Positions 15,285-25,400 of a stretch of 64,000 nucleotides of DNA are shown piece by piece (within the stretch, counting starts at the first letter, position 1; the number at the start of each line of letters is the position of its first letter). Below the pieces are notes generated by a model that saw nothing but the letters and a program-made list of their open reading frames with translations, ran no database searches and was not told the DNA's origin. The stretch spans positions 1 to 64,000 of the forward strand of contig NZ_FWFJ01000010.1 of the NCBI RefSeq assembly GCF_900172365.1, in the 5' to 3' direction. The translations under genes and the position numbers were made by a program. This DNA is from Roseovarius gaetbuli. GTDB taxonomy: Bacteria > Pseudomonadota > Alphaproteobacteria > Rhodobacterales > Rhodobacteraceae.

Positions 15285-17837
15285 TCAGACGCCGCGGATG
15301 CGTGTCACCATTTCTGTCGTATCCCGGCTTAGCCCCGGCGTGGCGAGGATGCGGTCAAGTTCTGCCTTGATCAGGGTTTGGCGTGCATCATCGTACCGCC
15401 GCCATGTCTCGAACGCCGAGCACATGCGCGCGGTGGTTTGCGGATTGAGCGGATCAAGCCTGATCAGCCAATCCGCCAACAGGCGGTATCCCTTGCCCGA
15501 AGCGTGGTGAAAGCCGGCCGGTGACATGACCATCGCCCCAAAGGTGGCGCGAAAGCGGTTGGGGTTGCGAATGTTGAAATCGGCATGATTTGCCAGACGG
15601 CTTGCCGCCTCGGCGGTCTCTTCGGGGCTTGCATGCACGATTTGCAGGCTGAACCATTTGTCGACCACAAGCCGGTCCTCTTGCCACTGATCATAGAACG
15701 CCTGTGTCGCCGTCTCCCCTGCGCCTGCCTGCAAAAGGCAGGACCATGCCGCCAGTTGCTGGGTCATGTTGTCGGCACTCTCGAATTGCCGGGCGGCCAA
15801 GGCGCCGCCGTCCAGACGCGAGATCATGGCCAGGGCGGCGTTTGAGAGCGCGCGCGCGCCGGACTGTTCGGCATCGGGGCGATAGGGTGCGGTGACCTGA
15901 TGCGCCTTGTTAAGCTCGCGCGCCACCGCTTCGATATGTTTGGCTCGGGCGTTGCGCAGCTGTTCCAGCGCCTCCCAGATGGCCTGGGGGTCAGGCGTGC
16001 TGCCCATGTCAAAGAGGGTTTGCGCCAGATCATCCTCGCTTGGGAGGCCAAGTGCCAAGGCGCGAAACGCCGGATCAAGGGTCTCGTCGCGCGCCATCGT
16101 CTGGACCGCATCGAGATAGGCCGGGTCGGGCGCGGCGCCCTCGCGGATCATCGCAATTATTCCGTCGCGGGCCAGGGCGCGCCCGGCTTCCCATTTGTTG
16201 AACGGGTCGGTGTCATGCGCCAGAAGGAAGGCGCGTTCGGCATTGCTGGTGTCGCGCTCCAAGATAACGGGCGCCGAAAAATCGCGTAAAATAGACGGGA
16301 TAGGGCGCGAAGCTAATCCATTGAACGAAAAGCTTTGCGCGGCTTGCGTCATCTCGAGAAGGCGGGTTTCCTGAACCTCATCGCCATTGACGCCAAGCAG
16401 GCCCAAGGCAATCGGAATAACCCGCGGGTGTTTTGTGTCCTGCCCCGGTGTCGCCGGAGTTTGTTGTTCAAAGTGAAGGGTATAGGTGCCATCCTTGAAC
16501 TCGTCTCTCACCTTGAGGCGCGGCGTTCCGGCCTCTTCATACCAGAGCTTGAACTGAACCAGATCGCGACCGGTTACCTCTTCAAACACCGCCAGCCAAT
16601 CCTCGATCGTGCACGCCTGACCATCATGGCGTTCAAAATAGAGATTGAGCGCCTTTTTATACGCCTCATCGCCCACAAGCCGCTTGAGCATCCCGATAAG
16701 CTCGGCGCCTTTTTCATAGACCGTGGCGGTATAGAAATTGTTGATCTCGACAAAACTTGCAGGGCGCACCGGATGGGCCAGCGGGCCGTTATCCTCGCGG
16801 AACTGCCGTGCGCGCAGGTCGATCACATCCGAGATCCGCTTGACCGGGGCCGAGCGCATGTCAGAGGTGAATTCGGAATCGCGATAGACCGTCAGCCCCT
16901 CTTTCAGGCAGAGTTGAAACCAGTCGCGACAGGTGATCCGATTGCCGGTCCAGTTGTGGAAATACTCATGCGCGATGATCGCTTCGATACGTTCGAAATT
17001 GGCATCTGTCGAGGTTTTAGGTGTGGATAAGACGCAGGACGAGTTGAAGATGTTCAAGCCCTTGTTTTCCATCGCGCCCATGTTGAAGTCATCCACCGCA
17101 ACGATGTTGAAGATATCGAGGTCATATTCGCGTCCGTAAACCTCTTCATCCCATTTCATCGACTTTTTGAGCGCCTCCATACCAAAGGCGCATTTGCCCT
17201 CATCACCGGGGCGTACCCAGATGTTGAGCTCGACATCGCGGCCAGAGCGGGTGGTGAAACGATCCGGGTGGTTGACAAGATCGCCCGCGACAAGCGCGAA
17301 AAGATAGGCCGGTTTTGGCCAGGGATCATGCCATTCGGCAAAGCCATCCCCCTGCGCGACCGCATCGCCATTGGACAACAGAACCGGCGCATCGCCCTCG
17401 ATGCGGACGCTGAACACGCTCATCACATCGGGGCGGTCCGGGTAATAGGTAATCTTGCGAAAGCCTTCGGCCTCGCATTGGGTGCAATACATGCCGTTCG
17501 ACATGTAAAGACCCTCAAGGGCGGTATTGGCGGCCGGGTTGATCTCAACCTCGGCCTCGAAGGTGAAGGGCGCGTCCGGCACCTGCGCGCGCAGGCCTTC
17601 CGGCGTTATATCAGGCGAAATTTCGGCCCCGTCGATTGTCGCGCGGATAAGGCGCAGTGCCTCGCCATGCAGGAAAAACTCGCGGCTTTGGGCATCCGGG
17701 TTGGGGCGAAACCTGATCTTGCTGAGGACGCGGGTCGCCTCGGGGGCGAGACGAAAGGTCAGATGCACCTCGTCCACCAGATAGGCGGGGGGCGTGTAAT
17801 CCGAGAGGTAAACCGGTTGCGGGGCGGCATCTTTCAT
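15285..17837 (-). CDS. pepN: Aminopeptidase N (M1 family)
   Basis: This 850-residue M1 metallopeptidase removes N-terminal amino acids from peptides. It has the exopeptidase motif GAMENKGLN (about 255-263) and the zinc site HEYFHNWTGN with the third ligand in KEGLTVYRDSEF. The ERAP1-like C-terminal domain is complete. The start at 17837 (MKDAAPQPVYL) has AAGGAG nine bases upstream; the alternative ATG three codons earlier sits too close to it. Divergent from the photolyase gene, with 108 bases between them. Confidence 0.93.
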   Translation of the reverse strand: MKDAAPQPVYLSDYTPPAYLVDEVHLTFRLAPEATRVLSKIRFRPNPDAQSREFFLHGEALRLIRATIDGAEISPDITPEGLRAQVPDAPFTFEAEVEINPAANTALEGLYMSNGMYCTQCEAEGFRKITYYPDRPDVMSVFSVRIEGDAPVLLSNGDAVAQGDGFAEWHDPWPKPAYLFALVAGDLVNHPDRFTTRSGRDVELNIWVRPGDEGKCAFGMEALKKSMKWDEEVYGREYDLDIFNIVAVDDFNMGAMENKGLNIFNSSCVLSTPKTSTDANFERIEAIIAHEYFHNWTGNRITCRDWFQLCLKEGLTVYRDSEFTSDMRSAPVKRISDVIDLRARQFREDNGPLAHPVRPASFVEINNFYTATVYEKGAELIGMLKRLVGDEAYKKALNLYFERHDGQACTIEDWLAVFEEVTGRDLVQFKLWYEEAGTPRLKVRDEFKDGTYTLHFEQQTPATPGQDTKHPRVIPIALGLLGVNGDEVQETRLLEMTQAAQSFSFNGLASRPIPSILRDFSAPVILERDTSNAERAFLLAHDTDPFNKWEAGRALARDGIIAMIREGAAPDPAYLDAVQTMARDETLDPAFRALALGLPSEDDLAQTLFDMGSTPDPQAIWEALEQLRNARAKHIEAVARELNKAHQVTAPYRPDAEQSGARALSNAALAMISRLDGGALAARQFESADNMTQQLAAWSCLLQAGAGETATQAFYDQWQEDRLVVDKWFSLQIVHASPEETAEAASRLANHADFNIRNPNRFRATFGAMVMSPAGFHHASGKGYRLLADWLIRLDPLNPQTTARMCSAFETWRRYDDARQTLIKAELDRILATPGLSRDTTEMVTRIRGV

Positions 17838-17945
17838 CGCGTGCATCTCCTTGAGGGGCGGGGCGTTTGCCGCGACCCTAGGGCGTGGCGCGCGGGCCTG
17901 CAATGGGGGCTTTCCCTTGGTGGTGATCCCGCTATCTCTGACGAT

Positions 17946-19430
17946 ATGGAAAGGCCGGTCATCTGTTGGTTCAAGCGCGATTTGCGGGTCTGTGATCACC
18001 CGGCGCTTGCGCGTGCCGCGGCCCTCGGGCCCGTGATCGCGCTTTACATCATTGAGCCAGAGGCCTGGGCGCAACCCGATGCCTCTGGGCGGCACTATGC
18101 GTTTTTGCAAGAGTGCCTAGAGGGCTTGCGCGATGAACTTGCAAAAATTGGCCTACCTCTGACGCTGCGGGTCGGGGATGCGGTCGGCACGCTTGAGGAC
18201 CTGCGCCGCACCCACGGCATTCGCCATTTGATCAGCCACGAGGAAACCGGCAACGGCTGGAGCTTTGAGCGCGACCGGCGCGTCGGGGCGTGGGCAAAGG
18301 CGCAAGGCGTGGCCTGGCGGGAACTTGCGCAATGCGGTGTGGTGCGCCGCCTGAAAGGTCGCGATCACTGGCAGGCAACCTGGAATGCCTTTATCGCGGT
18401 GCCGCTTGTTGCGCCCGTGCAGGCGTGCCGCGCGGTTGAGGGCGTGGCCAGTGATGCGCCCCCCAAGGCCGCCGAATTGGGGGTGAACGATGCCTGCCCG
18501 ATGCGCCAGAGCGGGGGGCGGGCGCGGGCCTTGCGCGCGCTTGACAGTTTCCTGACGACACGCGGGCGCAGCTATCGGCGGGCCATGTCGTCGCCGCTGG
18601 AGGGCGCGCGGGCCTGCTCCCGGCTTAGCCCGCATCTGGCGCTTGGCACAATGTCGATCCGTGAGGTGGTTGCGGCGACCAAGGCAAGCCCGGCGCGCGA
18701 TGCACAGTGGGCGGGGGCGATCCGCTCGTTTCAGGCGCGGCTGGCCTGGCGCGATCATTTTATCCAGAAGCTGGAGGATGAACCAATGATCGAACATCGC
18801 TGTCTGCATCCGGCATATGAGGGGTTGCGCCCGCTGATCCCCGACGCCGCGCGGCTTGCGGCCTGGGACAGGGGCGAAACCGGTCTGCCGTTTGTCGATG
18901 CCTGCATGCGCGCGCTCAATGCGACCGGGTGGCTTAATTTTCGCATGCGCGCGATGCTGATGGCGGTGGCATCCTATCACCTCTGGCTCGACTGGCGCAG
19001 CACCGGGCCGATCCTTGCGCGCCGCTTTACCGATTACGAGCCGGGCATTCACTGGCCTCAGGTTCAGATGCAATCAGGCACCACCGGGATCAATACGATC
19101 CGGATTTACAACCCGGTCAAGCAGGGCCTGGATCAGGACCCGAGCGGCACCTTTACCCGCCGCTGGCTACCCGAGCTGGCCGAGGTGCCGGATGCCCATT
19201 TGCAAACCCCTTGGACATGGGAGGGTGCGGCGCGCCTTTTGGGGCACAGCTATCCCGCGCCTGTGGTCGATCCGGTGGCGGCCGCGCGTCATGCGCGCGA
19301 GGTGGTCTGGGGCCTGCGCCGCGCGCATAAATCAGACGCCGAGACCGCGCGCATCGTCACCCGCCATGCAAGCCGCAAACGCCCGCGCAAGGCAAAGACC
19401 GCCGATCCACAGCTTCGGTTCGATTTCTGA
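17946..19430 (+). CDS. Photolyase/cryptochrome-family flavoprotein, atypical active site
   Basis: This is a 494-residue protein. The N-terminal photolyase alpha/beta domain begins VICWFKRDLRVCDHPALARA, and the C-terminal FAD-binding helical domain contains SRLSPHLALGTMSIREVV, TGLPFVDACMRALNATGWLN and RIYNPVKQG. Family members repair UV lesions using light or act as blue-light sensors. Compared from memory with E. coli PhrB, the WREF segment reads WRDHF (Glu to Asp) and the WQWA-type substrate loop reads VQMQSGTTGINT. It may therefore belong to a different subclass than CPD class I. The start at 17946 is chosen because earlier in-frame codons lie inside pepN. The stop overlaps the next start (TGATG). 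Confidence 0.85.
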   Translation: MERPVICWFKRDLRVCDHPALARAAALGPVIALYIIEPEAWAQPDASGRHYAFLQECLEGLRDELAKIGLPLTLRVGDAVGTLEDLRRTHGIRHLISHEETGNGWSFERDRRVGAWAKAQGVAWRELAQCGVVRRLKGRDHWQATWNAFIAVPLVAPVQACRAVEGVASDAPPKAAELGVNDACPMRQSGGRARALRALDSFLTTRGRSYRRAMSSPLEGARACSRLSPHLALGTMSIREVVAATKASPARDAQWAGAIRSFQARLAWRDHFIQKLEDEPMIEHRCLHPAYEGLRPLIPDAARLAAWDRGETGLPFVDACMRALNATGWLNFRMRAMLMAVASYHLWLDWRSTGPILARRFTDYEPGIHWPQVQMQSGTTGINTIRIYNPVKQGLDQDPSGTFTRRWLPELAEVPDAHLQTPWTWEGAARLLGHSYPAPVVDPVAAARHAREVVWGLRRAHKSDAETARIVTRHASRKRPRKAKTADPQLRFDF

Positions 19431-19618
19431 TGGCCCGGCAACGCCGCAAATCCGACCTTCCGGTCAAGACCTGCGCCACTTGCGGGCGACCGATGCAATG
19501 GCGGCGCAAATGGGCCCGCGTCTGGGACGAGGTGCGCTATTGCAGCGAGGGCTGCCGTCGCCAGCGGTCTGGTGTGAGCGGCGCGCCCCCGGCCGACCGG
19601 GATGCATTTGGCCGGTAA
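19430..19618 (+). CDS. DUF2256 small zinc-ribbon-like protein
   Basis: This 62-residue basic protein has a CATC...C-type metal-binding pattern (KTCATCGRPMQWRRKWARVW then VRYCSEGCRR), matching DUF2256. The ATG overlaps the photolyase stop (TGATG), so it is translationally coupled to it. The function is unknown; a nucleic-acid or protein-binding accessory of the flavoprotein is an inference from the coupling. Confidence 0.8.
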   Translation: MARQRRKSDLPVKTCATCGRPMQWRRKWARVWDEVRYCSEGCRRQRSGVSGAPPADRDAFGR

Positions 19619-19826
19619 CGGGGCTGGATAGGGCCAAGGGCCGCGCCCACAGTGCACCGCTCACAGGCTCAACTCTGGCAGGGCAAGATGAACAAGCGGT
19701 GCATAAACTCTGTGCAGTTCTGCGGCCGAGCGCAGATTCATGTGCGTGCTTTGATGTTTTATTATTCAATTTTACGCTATATTTAAGTGCAATACATGGG
19801 AATGAACCAGCAGGCACAGGACAGCT

Positions 19827-20603
19827 ATGAAACGCCCTATCATCGGCATTATTGGCAATGAATACGTGATTGATAATCGCTATCCGATGCATGCGGGTGG
19901 CACGATGAATTCCTCTGCGATTGCCGATGTGGCGGGGTGTATGCCGCTGATTGTGCCCTCTGATCCGCGCTTTGTGAGTGTGCCGGAACTTCTTGAGGCC
20001 TGCGACGGGTTCTTGCTGACCGGTGGGCGGCCCAATGTTCATCCGCAGGAATATGGCGAAGAGGCGACCGAGGCGCATGGCGCGTTTGATCGCGCGCGCG
20101 ATGCGATCACCCTGCCGCTGGTGCGCGCCTGTCTTGAGCGGGGGCAGCCCTTTTTCGGGATTTGCCGTGGGTTTCAAGAGGTGAACGTCGCCCTCGGCGG
20201 AAGCCTGCATCCCGAAATTCGCGATCTTCCGGGGCGTGACAATCATCGCATGCCCCCTGATGGAACCATGGCAGAACAGTTTGCCCTGCGCCATTGTGTG
20301 CGGTTCACGCCGGGTGGCGTATTTCACCGCCTTATGGGGGCGCAAGAGGTGATGACCAATACCTTGCACGGGCAGGGGGTTGTGCGCCCCGGCCAGGACA
20401 TTGTGATCGACGGGCATGCGCCCGACGGCACGCCAGAGGCGCTTTATGTCGAGGGCGCGCCGGGCTTTACGCTCTCGGTGCAATGGCATCCCGAGTGGAA
20501 TGCCGCCAACGATCCGGTCAGCCGCCCGCTATTTTCCGCCTTTGGCGATGCGGTGCGGGCCTGGGCGGCAGGGCGCGTGACGCCGGTTCTCAAATCTGCC
20601 TGA
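19827..20603 (+). CDS. Gamma-glutamyl-gamma-aminobutyrate hydrolase-family class I glutamine amidotransferase (PuuD-like)
   Basis: This 258-residue peptidase C26 protein has the nucleophile Cys in FFGICRGFQEVNVALGG and the His-Glu pair in SVQWHPEWN, together a complete Cys-His-Glu triad. PuuD hydrolyses gamma-glutamyl-GABA in putrescine catabolism, but no other puu genes are nearby and the substrate is uncertain. The gene is convergent with the Hint-domain gene, whose stop begins at the next base. The 208 bases upstream (19619-19826) are relatively AT-rich near 19745-19795 and probably hold the promoter. Confidence 0.85.
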   Translation: MKRPIIGIIGNEYVIDNRYPMHAGGTMNSSAIADVAGCMPLIVPSDPRFVSVPELLEACDGFLLTGGRPNVHPQEYGEEATEAHGAFDRARDAITLPLVRACLERGQPFFGICRGFQEVNVALGGSLHPEIRDLPGRDNHRMPPDGTMAEQFALRHCVRFTPGGVFHRLMGAQEVMTNTLHGQGVVRPGQDIVIDGHAPDGTPEALYVEGAPGFTLSVQWHPEWNAANDPVSRPLFSAFGDAVRAWAAGRVTPVLKSA

Positions 20604-22439
20604 TCAGGCCATCCAATCGTTCGATGCCTCACCGCGCAGCAATTGGGCCTCGTGCCGTTTAAGGCAGGTGCGCGCCGTGTCGCGGTGGCGACCCGGTGCG
20701 CTGCGCAATTCGGGGAAAATCGCGAAAAGCTCGTCGCGCGCGGCGGCGGTCACGGCACTTAGCGCCGTATCGCCCGCGTGGAAGCTTTCGGTGGCGATCC
20801 CTTCGGCATAGATCACCTCGTGGCGATCGAACATGATGTGGATATAGGTCACCTCGTCGCGCGGGCAGACGCGCACATCACGGTCATCGATCAAGTGCTT
20901 GGCCGCCACCAGAACCTCGCTTTCGCCAAACAAAAGCTCGGCGCGATAGCCGGTGAACAGAATTCGGTGTTGCGGCGAGACAAGCAGCCCTTCGCGCGCC
21001 CCCTCCATCACGCTTGAGGCGACCGAGATCGGGGCAAAATCGCCAATGCCGGGCACTGTCCGCTGGCCGATCCAGCGGATCGCCTGAAGCCCGTGATCGC
21101 GCGTCACCACCATGTCGCCAAGTTGCAGGGTTTCAATCGCCCGTTCGCCAAACTGTGTCAGAATACGCGCGCCGGGGGTGAAACAGATGATGTTCTCGAT
21201 CTCGCTAAAGGTCACAAGCGAGCCATCCATGCTGAAGGTCCCGCTAAACCCACCGGCCGCATCGTCGGTATTGGTAAAATTGATGTCGGCGCGGCTTATG
21301 TCAGAGGTCAGGCGAAGCGTGTCACCTGTGGTTTCACCGCCTTCGCCACCGATGATGGTGATCGCGCCGCTACCGGCCTCGGCAAGTTCGCTAAGGATAA
21401 AGGTGTCATCGCCATCGCCACCCTCGGCAATGTCGCCCTGTGCGGCCTGAATGGTGTCGTCTCCGGCGCCGCCGACAAGGCTGTCGGCGCCGATCCCGCC
21501 AGTGAGAAGGTCGTCGCCATCCCCGCCCAATAGCGTGTCGGAGCCGTCCTGACCCACCAGAACGTCGTCATCGATGCCGCCGTCCAAAAGGTCGTCGCCG
21601 GGGCCCCCGAAAAGCGTGTCGTTGTCATCGCCGTCGAAAATGCTGTCACTGCCGGCGCCGCCGCTCAGGCTGTCGCTGTTGTTGTCCGGCGCGAGGTCGG
21701 GGTTGATCGGGTCGTCATCGGCAAGGCTATAGGCCTCGGAGGCGGCAAAATCCGGGTTCGTGGGGGCAAGGCCGCCATAGATCACGTCGTCGTCATCACC
21801 GCCGTCGATGGTGTCGCGGCCCTCGCCACCCTGTATGGTGTCATTGCCAGCGCCGCCCGCGACAAGGTCGTCGTCAAAGCCGGCATCGACAAGGTCGGCC
21901 CCGGTGCCCCCGTCAATCGTATCGGCATCATCCCCGGTGAGGATGGTGTCATTGCCATCGCCGCCCAGAACGCTGTCGCGGTCATTGTCGGGGTCGGTAT
22001 CGGCGCCATATCCCAAGCCGCCAGAGGTGATCAGCACCGGATCGGGATAGGCCTGATCCGGGAGGCCGGTGCCCAGAGAGGTGCGGGTGTTGATCAGATC
22101 GTCGCCGATGCCGCCATCAACCGTATCGCTGCCCTCGAAGCCAAAGATCGTGTCGTTGCCATCGCCGCCAGAGACAGAATCGTCGCCCGCCCCGGCGCGC
22201 ACGGAATCGTCGCCAAGACCGGCCAGAACCGTGTCGTTGCCGTCGCCCGCAAGGATGGTGTCGTCATTGCCGTTGGTCCGGCTGTCGAGGTTGTCGACAA
22301 AATCGCCATCCGGATCGCCGGCATAGTCCGCATCAATCAGATCGCCCCCGGCAGTGCCGTCGACGATGTAATCGGTCTGCGCAATCCCCATGGCCGCAAG
22401 TGCGTCATGATCGGTCACATCGGCGGGTGCCACGCCCAC
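20604..22439 (-). CDS. RTX-repeat/Hint-domain protein, C-terminal portion (split from the upstream ORF by a frameshift)
   Basis: This 611-residue frame has acidic GGxGxDxLx-type calcium-binding repeats to about residue 400. A Hint_2 (intein-like) domain follows, starting at the conserved Cys of ENIICFTPGARILTQFGERA and containing GDMVVTRDHG, LLVSPQHRILFTGYRAELLF and FDRHEVIYAEGIATESFHAG. The first residues (GVAPADVTDHDALAAMGI) continue exactly the repeat unit cut off at the end of the 22469-26665 ORF, so both are probably one gene of about 2,020 codons. No signal peptide is expected: RTX proteins use type I secretion signals at the C-terminus. Confidence 0.8.
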   Translation of the reverse strand: MGVAPADVTDHDALAAMGIAQTDYIVDGTAGGDLIDADYAGDPDGDFVDNLDSRTNGNDDTILAGDGNDTVLAGLGDDSVRAGAGDDSVSGGDGNDTIFGFEGSDTVDGGIGDDLINTRTSLGTGLPDQAYPDPVLITSGGLGYGADTDPDNDRDSVLGGDGNDTILTGDDADTIDGGTGADLVDAGFDDDLVAGGAGNDTIQGGEGRDTIDGGDDDDVIYGGLAPTNPDFAASEAYSLADDDPINPDLAPDNNSDSLSGGAGSDSIFDGDDNDTLFGGPGDDLLDGGIDDDVLVGQDGSDTLLGGDGDDLLTGGIGADSLVGGAGDDTIQAAQGDIAEGGDGDDTFILSELAEAGSGAITIIGGEGGETTGDTLRLTSDISRADINFTNTDDAAGGFSGTFSMDGSLVTFSEIENIICFTPGARILTQFGERAIETLQLGDMVVTRDHGLQAIRWIGQRTVPGIGDFAPISVASSVMEGAREGLLVSPQHRILFTGYRAELLFGESEVLVAAKHLIDDRDVRVCPRDEVTYIHIMFDRHEVIYAEGIATESFHAGDTALSAVTAAARDELFAIFPELRSAPGRHRDTARTCLKRHEAQLLRGEASNDWMA

Positions 22440-22468
22440 AAGGGTGATGCTTTCTCCATTGGGAAAGC

Positions 22469-25400
22469 TCAGAACCGCATTGCCGGCCCATCATCGCCGA
22501 CGCTCACATCGGCCACGTTGACGGGATTGCCCGCCGCATCGGTCAGGCCCGAGACGTCAAGTTGGTCGTGGCCGTCAAAGGTGCCATCGCCATTGTCGGT
22601 CGGGGCTTCGAAACCGGTGAGGGTGTCACTGCCGTCGGTGTCGCCAAAGACAACCGTGTCGACCGCGCCGTCGGCGGGCCCAAGAAAAAAGCTGTCGTCG
22701 CCCGCCCCGCCCTCGACCGTGTCGGCGCCCGCGCCAGTGGCGACGCTATCGTTGCCGGCCGATCCGGTCACGGCGTCATCGCCGTCGCCAAGGATCACGG
22801 TTTCGATATCGCTGAACCCGACTGTGTCGGCGCCATTGGTGAGTGTGCCGGATTCCGGGTCAAGCGGATTGCCCGCACTCAGATCAAGCGTCAGGTTCTG
22901 TGTGACGGCCCCGGCATCAATGCTGTCGCCGGTGGTTTCACCGCCAAACCAGCCGTCAATCGTGTCATTGCCGAAATCATTACCCAGCATAAAGCGGTCA
23001 TCCCCGGCCGCGCCGAACTGAAAGTCGTCGCCCGCGCCACCGATCAGCGTGTCATCACCGTCGCCGGCACTCAGGCTGTCATCGCCGATGCCGCCATCAA
23101 GGGAATCGTTGCTGGCATCATTGCCGGCCAGAAGGGTGTCATTGCCATCCCCGCCGATAAGCGTGTCGGCCCCGTCCCCCCCGTCGAGATAGTCGTTGCC
23201 GATGCCCCCATCGAGAGAATCCTCGCCGATCCAGGCCTCGATGCTGTCATCGCCATCGCCACCCAAAATGGTGTCGTTGCCGACCCCGCCAAACAGGCTG
23301 TCGTTCTCGGTGCCGCCATCCAAAAGATCGTCGCCATCGTCACCGAAAAGTTTGTCCGTTCCTGCGCCACCGATCAGGGTGTCGGCCTCGGCGCCGCCGC
23401 TCAGGTTATCGTTGCCCGCGCCGCCAAGGATGGAATCCTGGCCAGTGCCGCCCTGCACCGTGTCGTCACCAAGCCCGGCGATCACCGTGTCATTGCCGGC
23501 CCCGGCCAGAACCAGATCGTCATGGCTGCCATCGGCGGCGTCGGTGTTGTCGATCCGGTCGCCTTCGGGGTCGCCAAGATAGGCGGCGTCAATCAGATCG
23601 CCGCCGGTTGTGCCCTCGACGATGAAGTTGCCGACAAAGGGCGGAATGCCCATCGCCACCAGTTGATCGACGCTGTTGACCTCGGCCAGGGTGACGCCGA
23701 CGAGGGTCACAGCCTCGCCGCCTGGGAAGGTCAGAACCGCATTGCCGGATGTGTCTTCGCTGACGGTGACATCCTCGGTCGTGACCGGGTTGCCGCTGGC
23801 ATCATTCAAGCCGCTGACGTCAAACTGATCGCGGCCGTCAAAGGTGCCGTCGCCATTGTCGATTGGCGCCTCGAAGCTTGAAACAACATCTAGGCCAGAG
23901 CCGTCCTGAAGCACCAGAACGTCAACCTCGCCGTCGCCGGGGCCAAGGTCGATCTGGTCATCGCCGGTGCCGCCGTCAATCGTGTCGGCGCCCGACGAGG
24001 CCACAAGCGAATCGTCACCCGCGCCGCCCTCGACATAGTCGTCGTCAAAGCCGGAAAACACCGTGTCGTTGCCGCCGCCTGCGATGATGCTGTCGTTGCC
24101 GTAGTTGCCGATGATCTCTTCCACACCGTCCGAGCCGATCACCGTGTCACTGCCGGTGCCCATCTGGAAGCGTTCGATCTCGAAGAACTCGGTGACCGAG
24201 GTGCCATCGGTGATCGTGCCCGCCTCGGGGGCGGTGAAATTGATCGTCAGCGGGCTGGAAATGGCCGAAAAGTTGATCCGGTCGCCTTCGCCTGCGATCT
24301 CGCCGATCTCGCCCCCATAGATCGTGTCGTTCTGAAGCACGGCATCAAGGAAGATTTCATCGTCGCCAGAGCCGGCAAAGATCAGGTCATTGCCAAGGCC
24401 GCTGTCGATGCTGTCATTGCCATCGCCCGCAAGGACTGTGTCGTCGTTGCTCAGGTCGGCGGCATCATTGGCGTCGATAAGGTCGCCCTCTGGGTCGCCA
24501 AGATAGCCGGTGTTGATGACATCGGCCCCCGCCGTGCCATCGACGGGGCCGGGTTCGGGGATGCCCATCGCGGCCAGAGCCGCAGGGTCCGAGACCGCCG
24601 CAGGCGCGACCCCGATAAGGGTCAGGCTCTCGCCGCCCGGAAAGCTGAGAACGGCGTTTCCATCCGCGTCACTGGTCACGACCGCATCGACGGTGTTGAC
24701 CGGATTGCCGCTCAGGTCCTGCAAGCCGCTTACGTCAAGCTGATCGCCGCCCGTGAACGTACCGTCGCCATTGTCGATGGGCGCGGCAAAGCCGGTGACC
24801 GCGTCATTGCCAGACCCATCGGCCAGCACGAGCGTGTCGATGCCGCTGCCGAGGGTGATATTCTCGATCTCGGTGAACGTGGCGGTCGATGCGCCATCGC
24901 TGACGTTGCCGGCTTCGGGGTCTGTGCTTGTCAAATCAACCGTGGTCGGCCCGGTCACCGCCGAGAGATCAAGCGTATCGCCGAGGGTTTCACCGGTTTC
25001 GCCGCCGGTGATCACGTCATTGCCAAAGCCGTCGCTCAGGATGATCTTGTCGTCGCCGCTTTGGCCAAGGATGGTGTCATCGCCGCCGCCGCCCAGAATG
25101 GTATCGTCGCCGGTGCCGCCAAAAAGGCTGTCGCCCCCGTCGCGGCCATCAATAAGGTCGTCGCCCGCGCCACCATCAAGAACGTTGGTATAATCCGCGC
25201 CCGATCCGTCAAAGCCGGTCAGCGTATCGTTGAAATCCGTCCCGATGATCCCGTCGATACCGCCGGCGATCACATCATTGCCCGCATCGCCACCGCTCAG
25301 GGTGCTCGTGGTAAGATCAACCGAAACGCCGCTGCTGGAGGCCGAATAGTCGATGATATCAAGCCCGGTATCACCAGAGAAGGTATCGGCGCCGTCACCT

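Noticed and set aside
22562..23881. Long plus-strand ORF (439 codons) and several others opposite the RTX genes
   Set aside because: They are antisense shadows created by the periodic GG-x-G-x-D codons of the RTX repeats; their products are repetitive Val/Ala/Ile-rich sequence without ribosome-binding sites.
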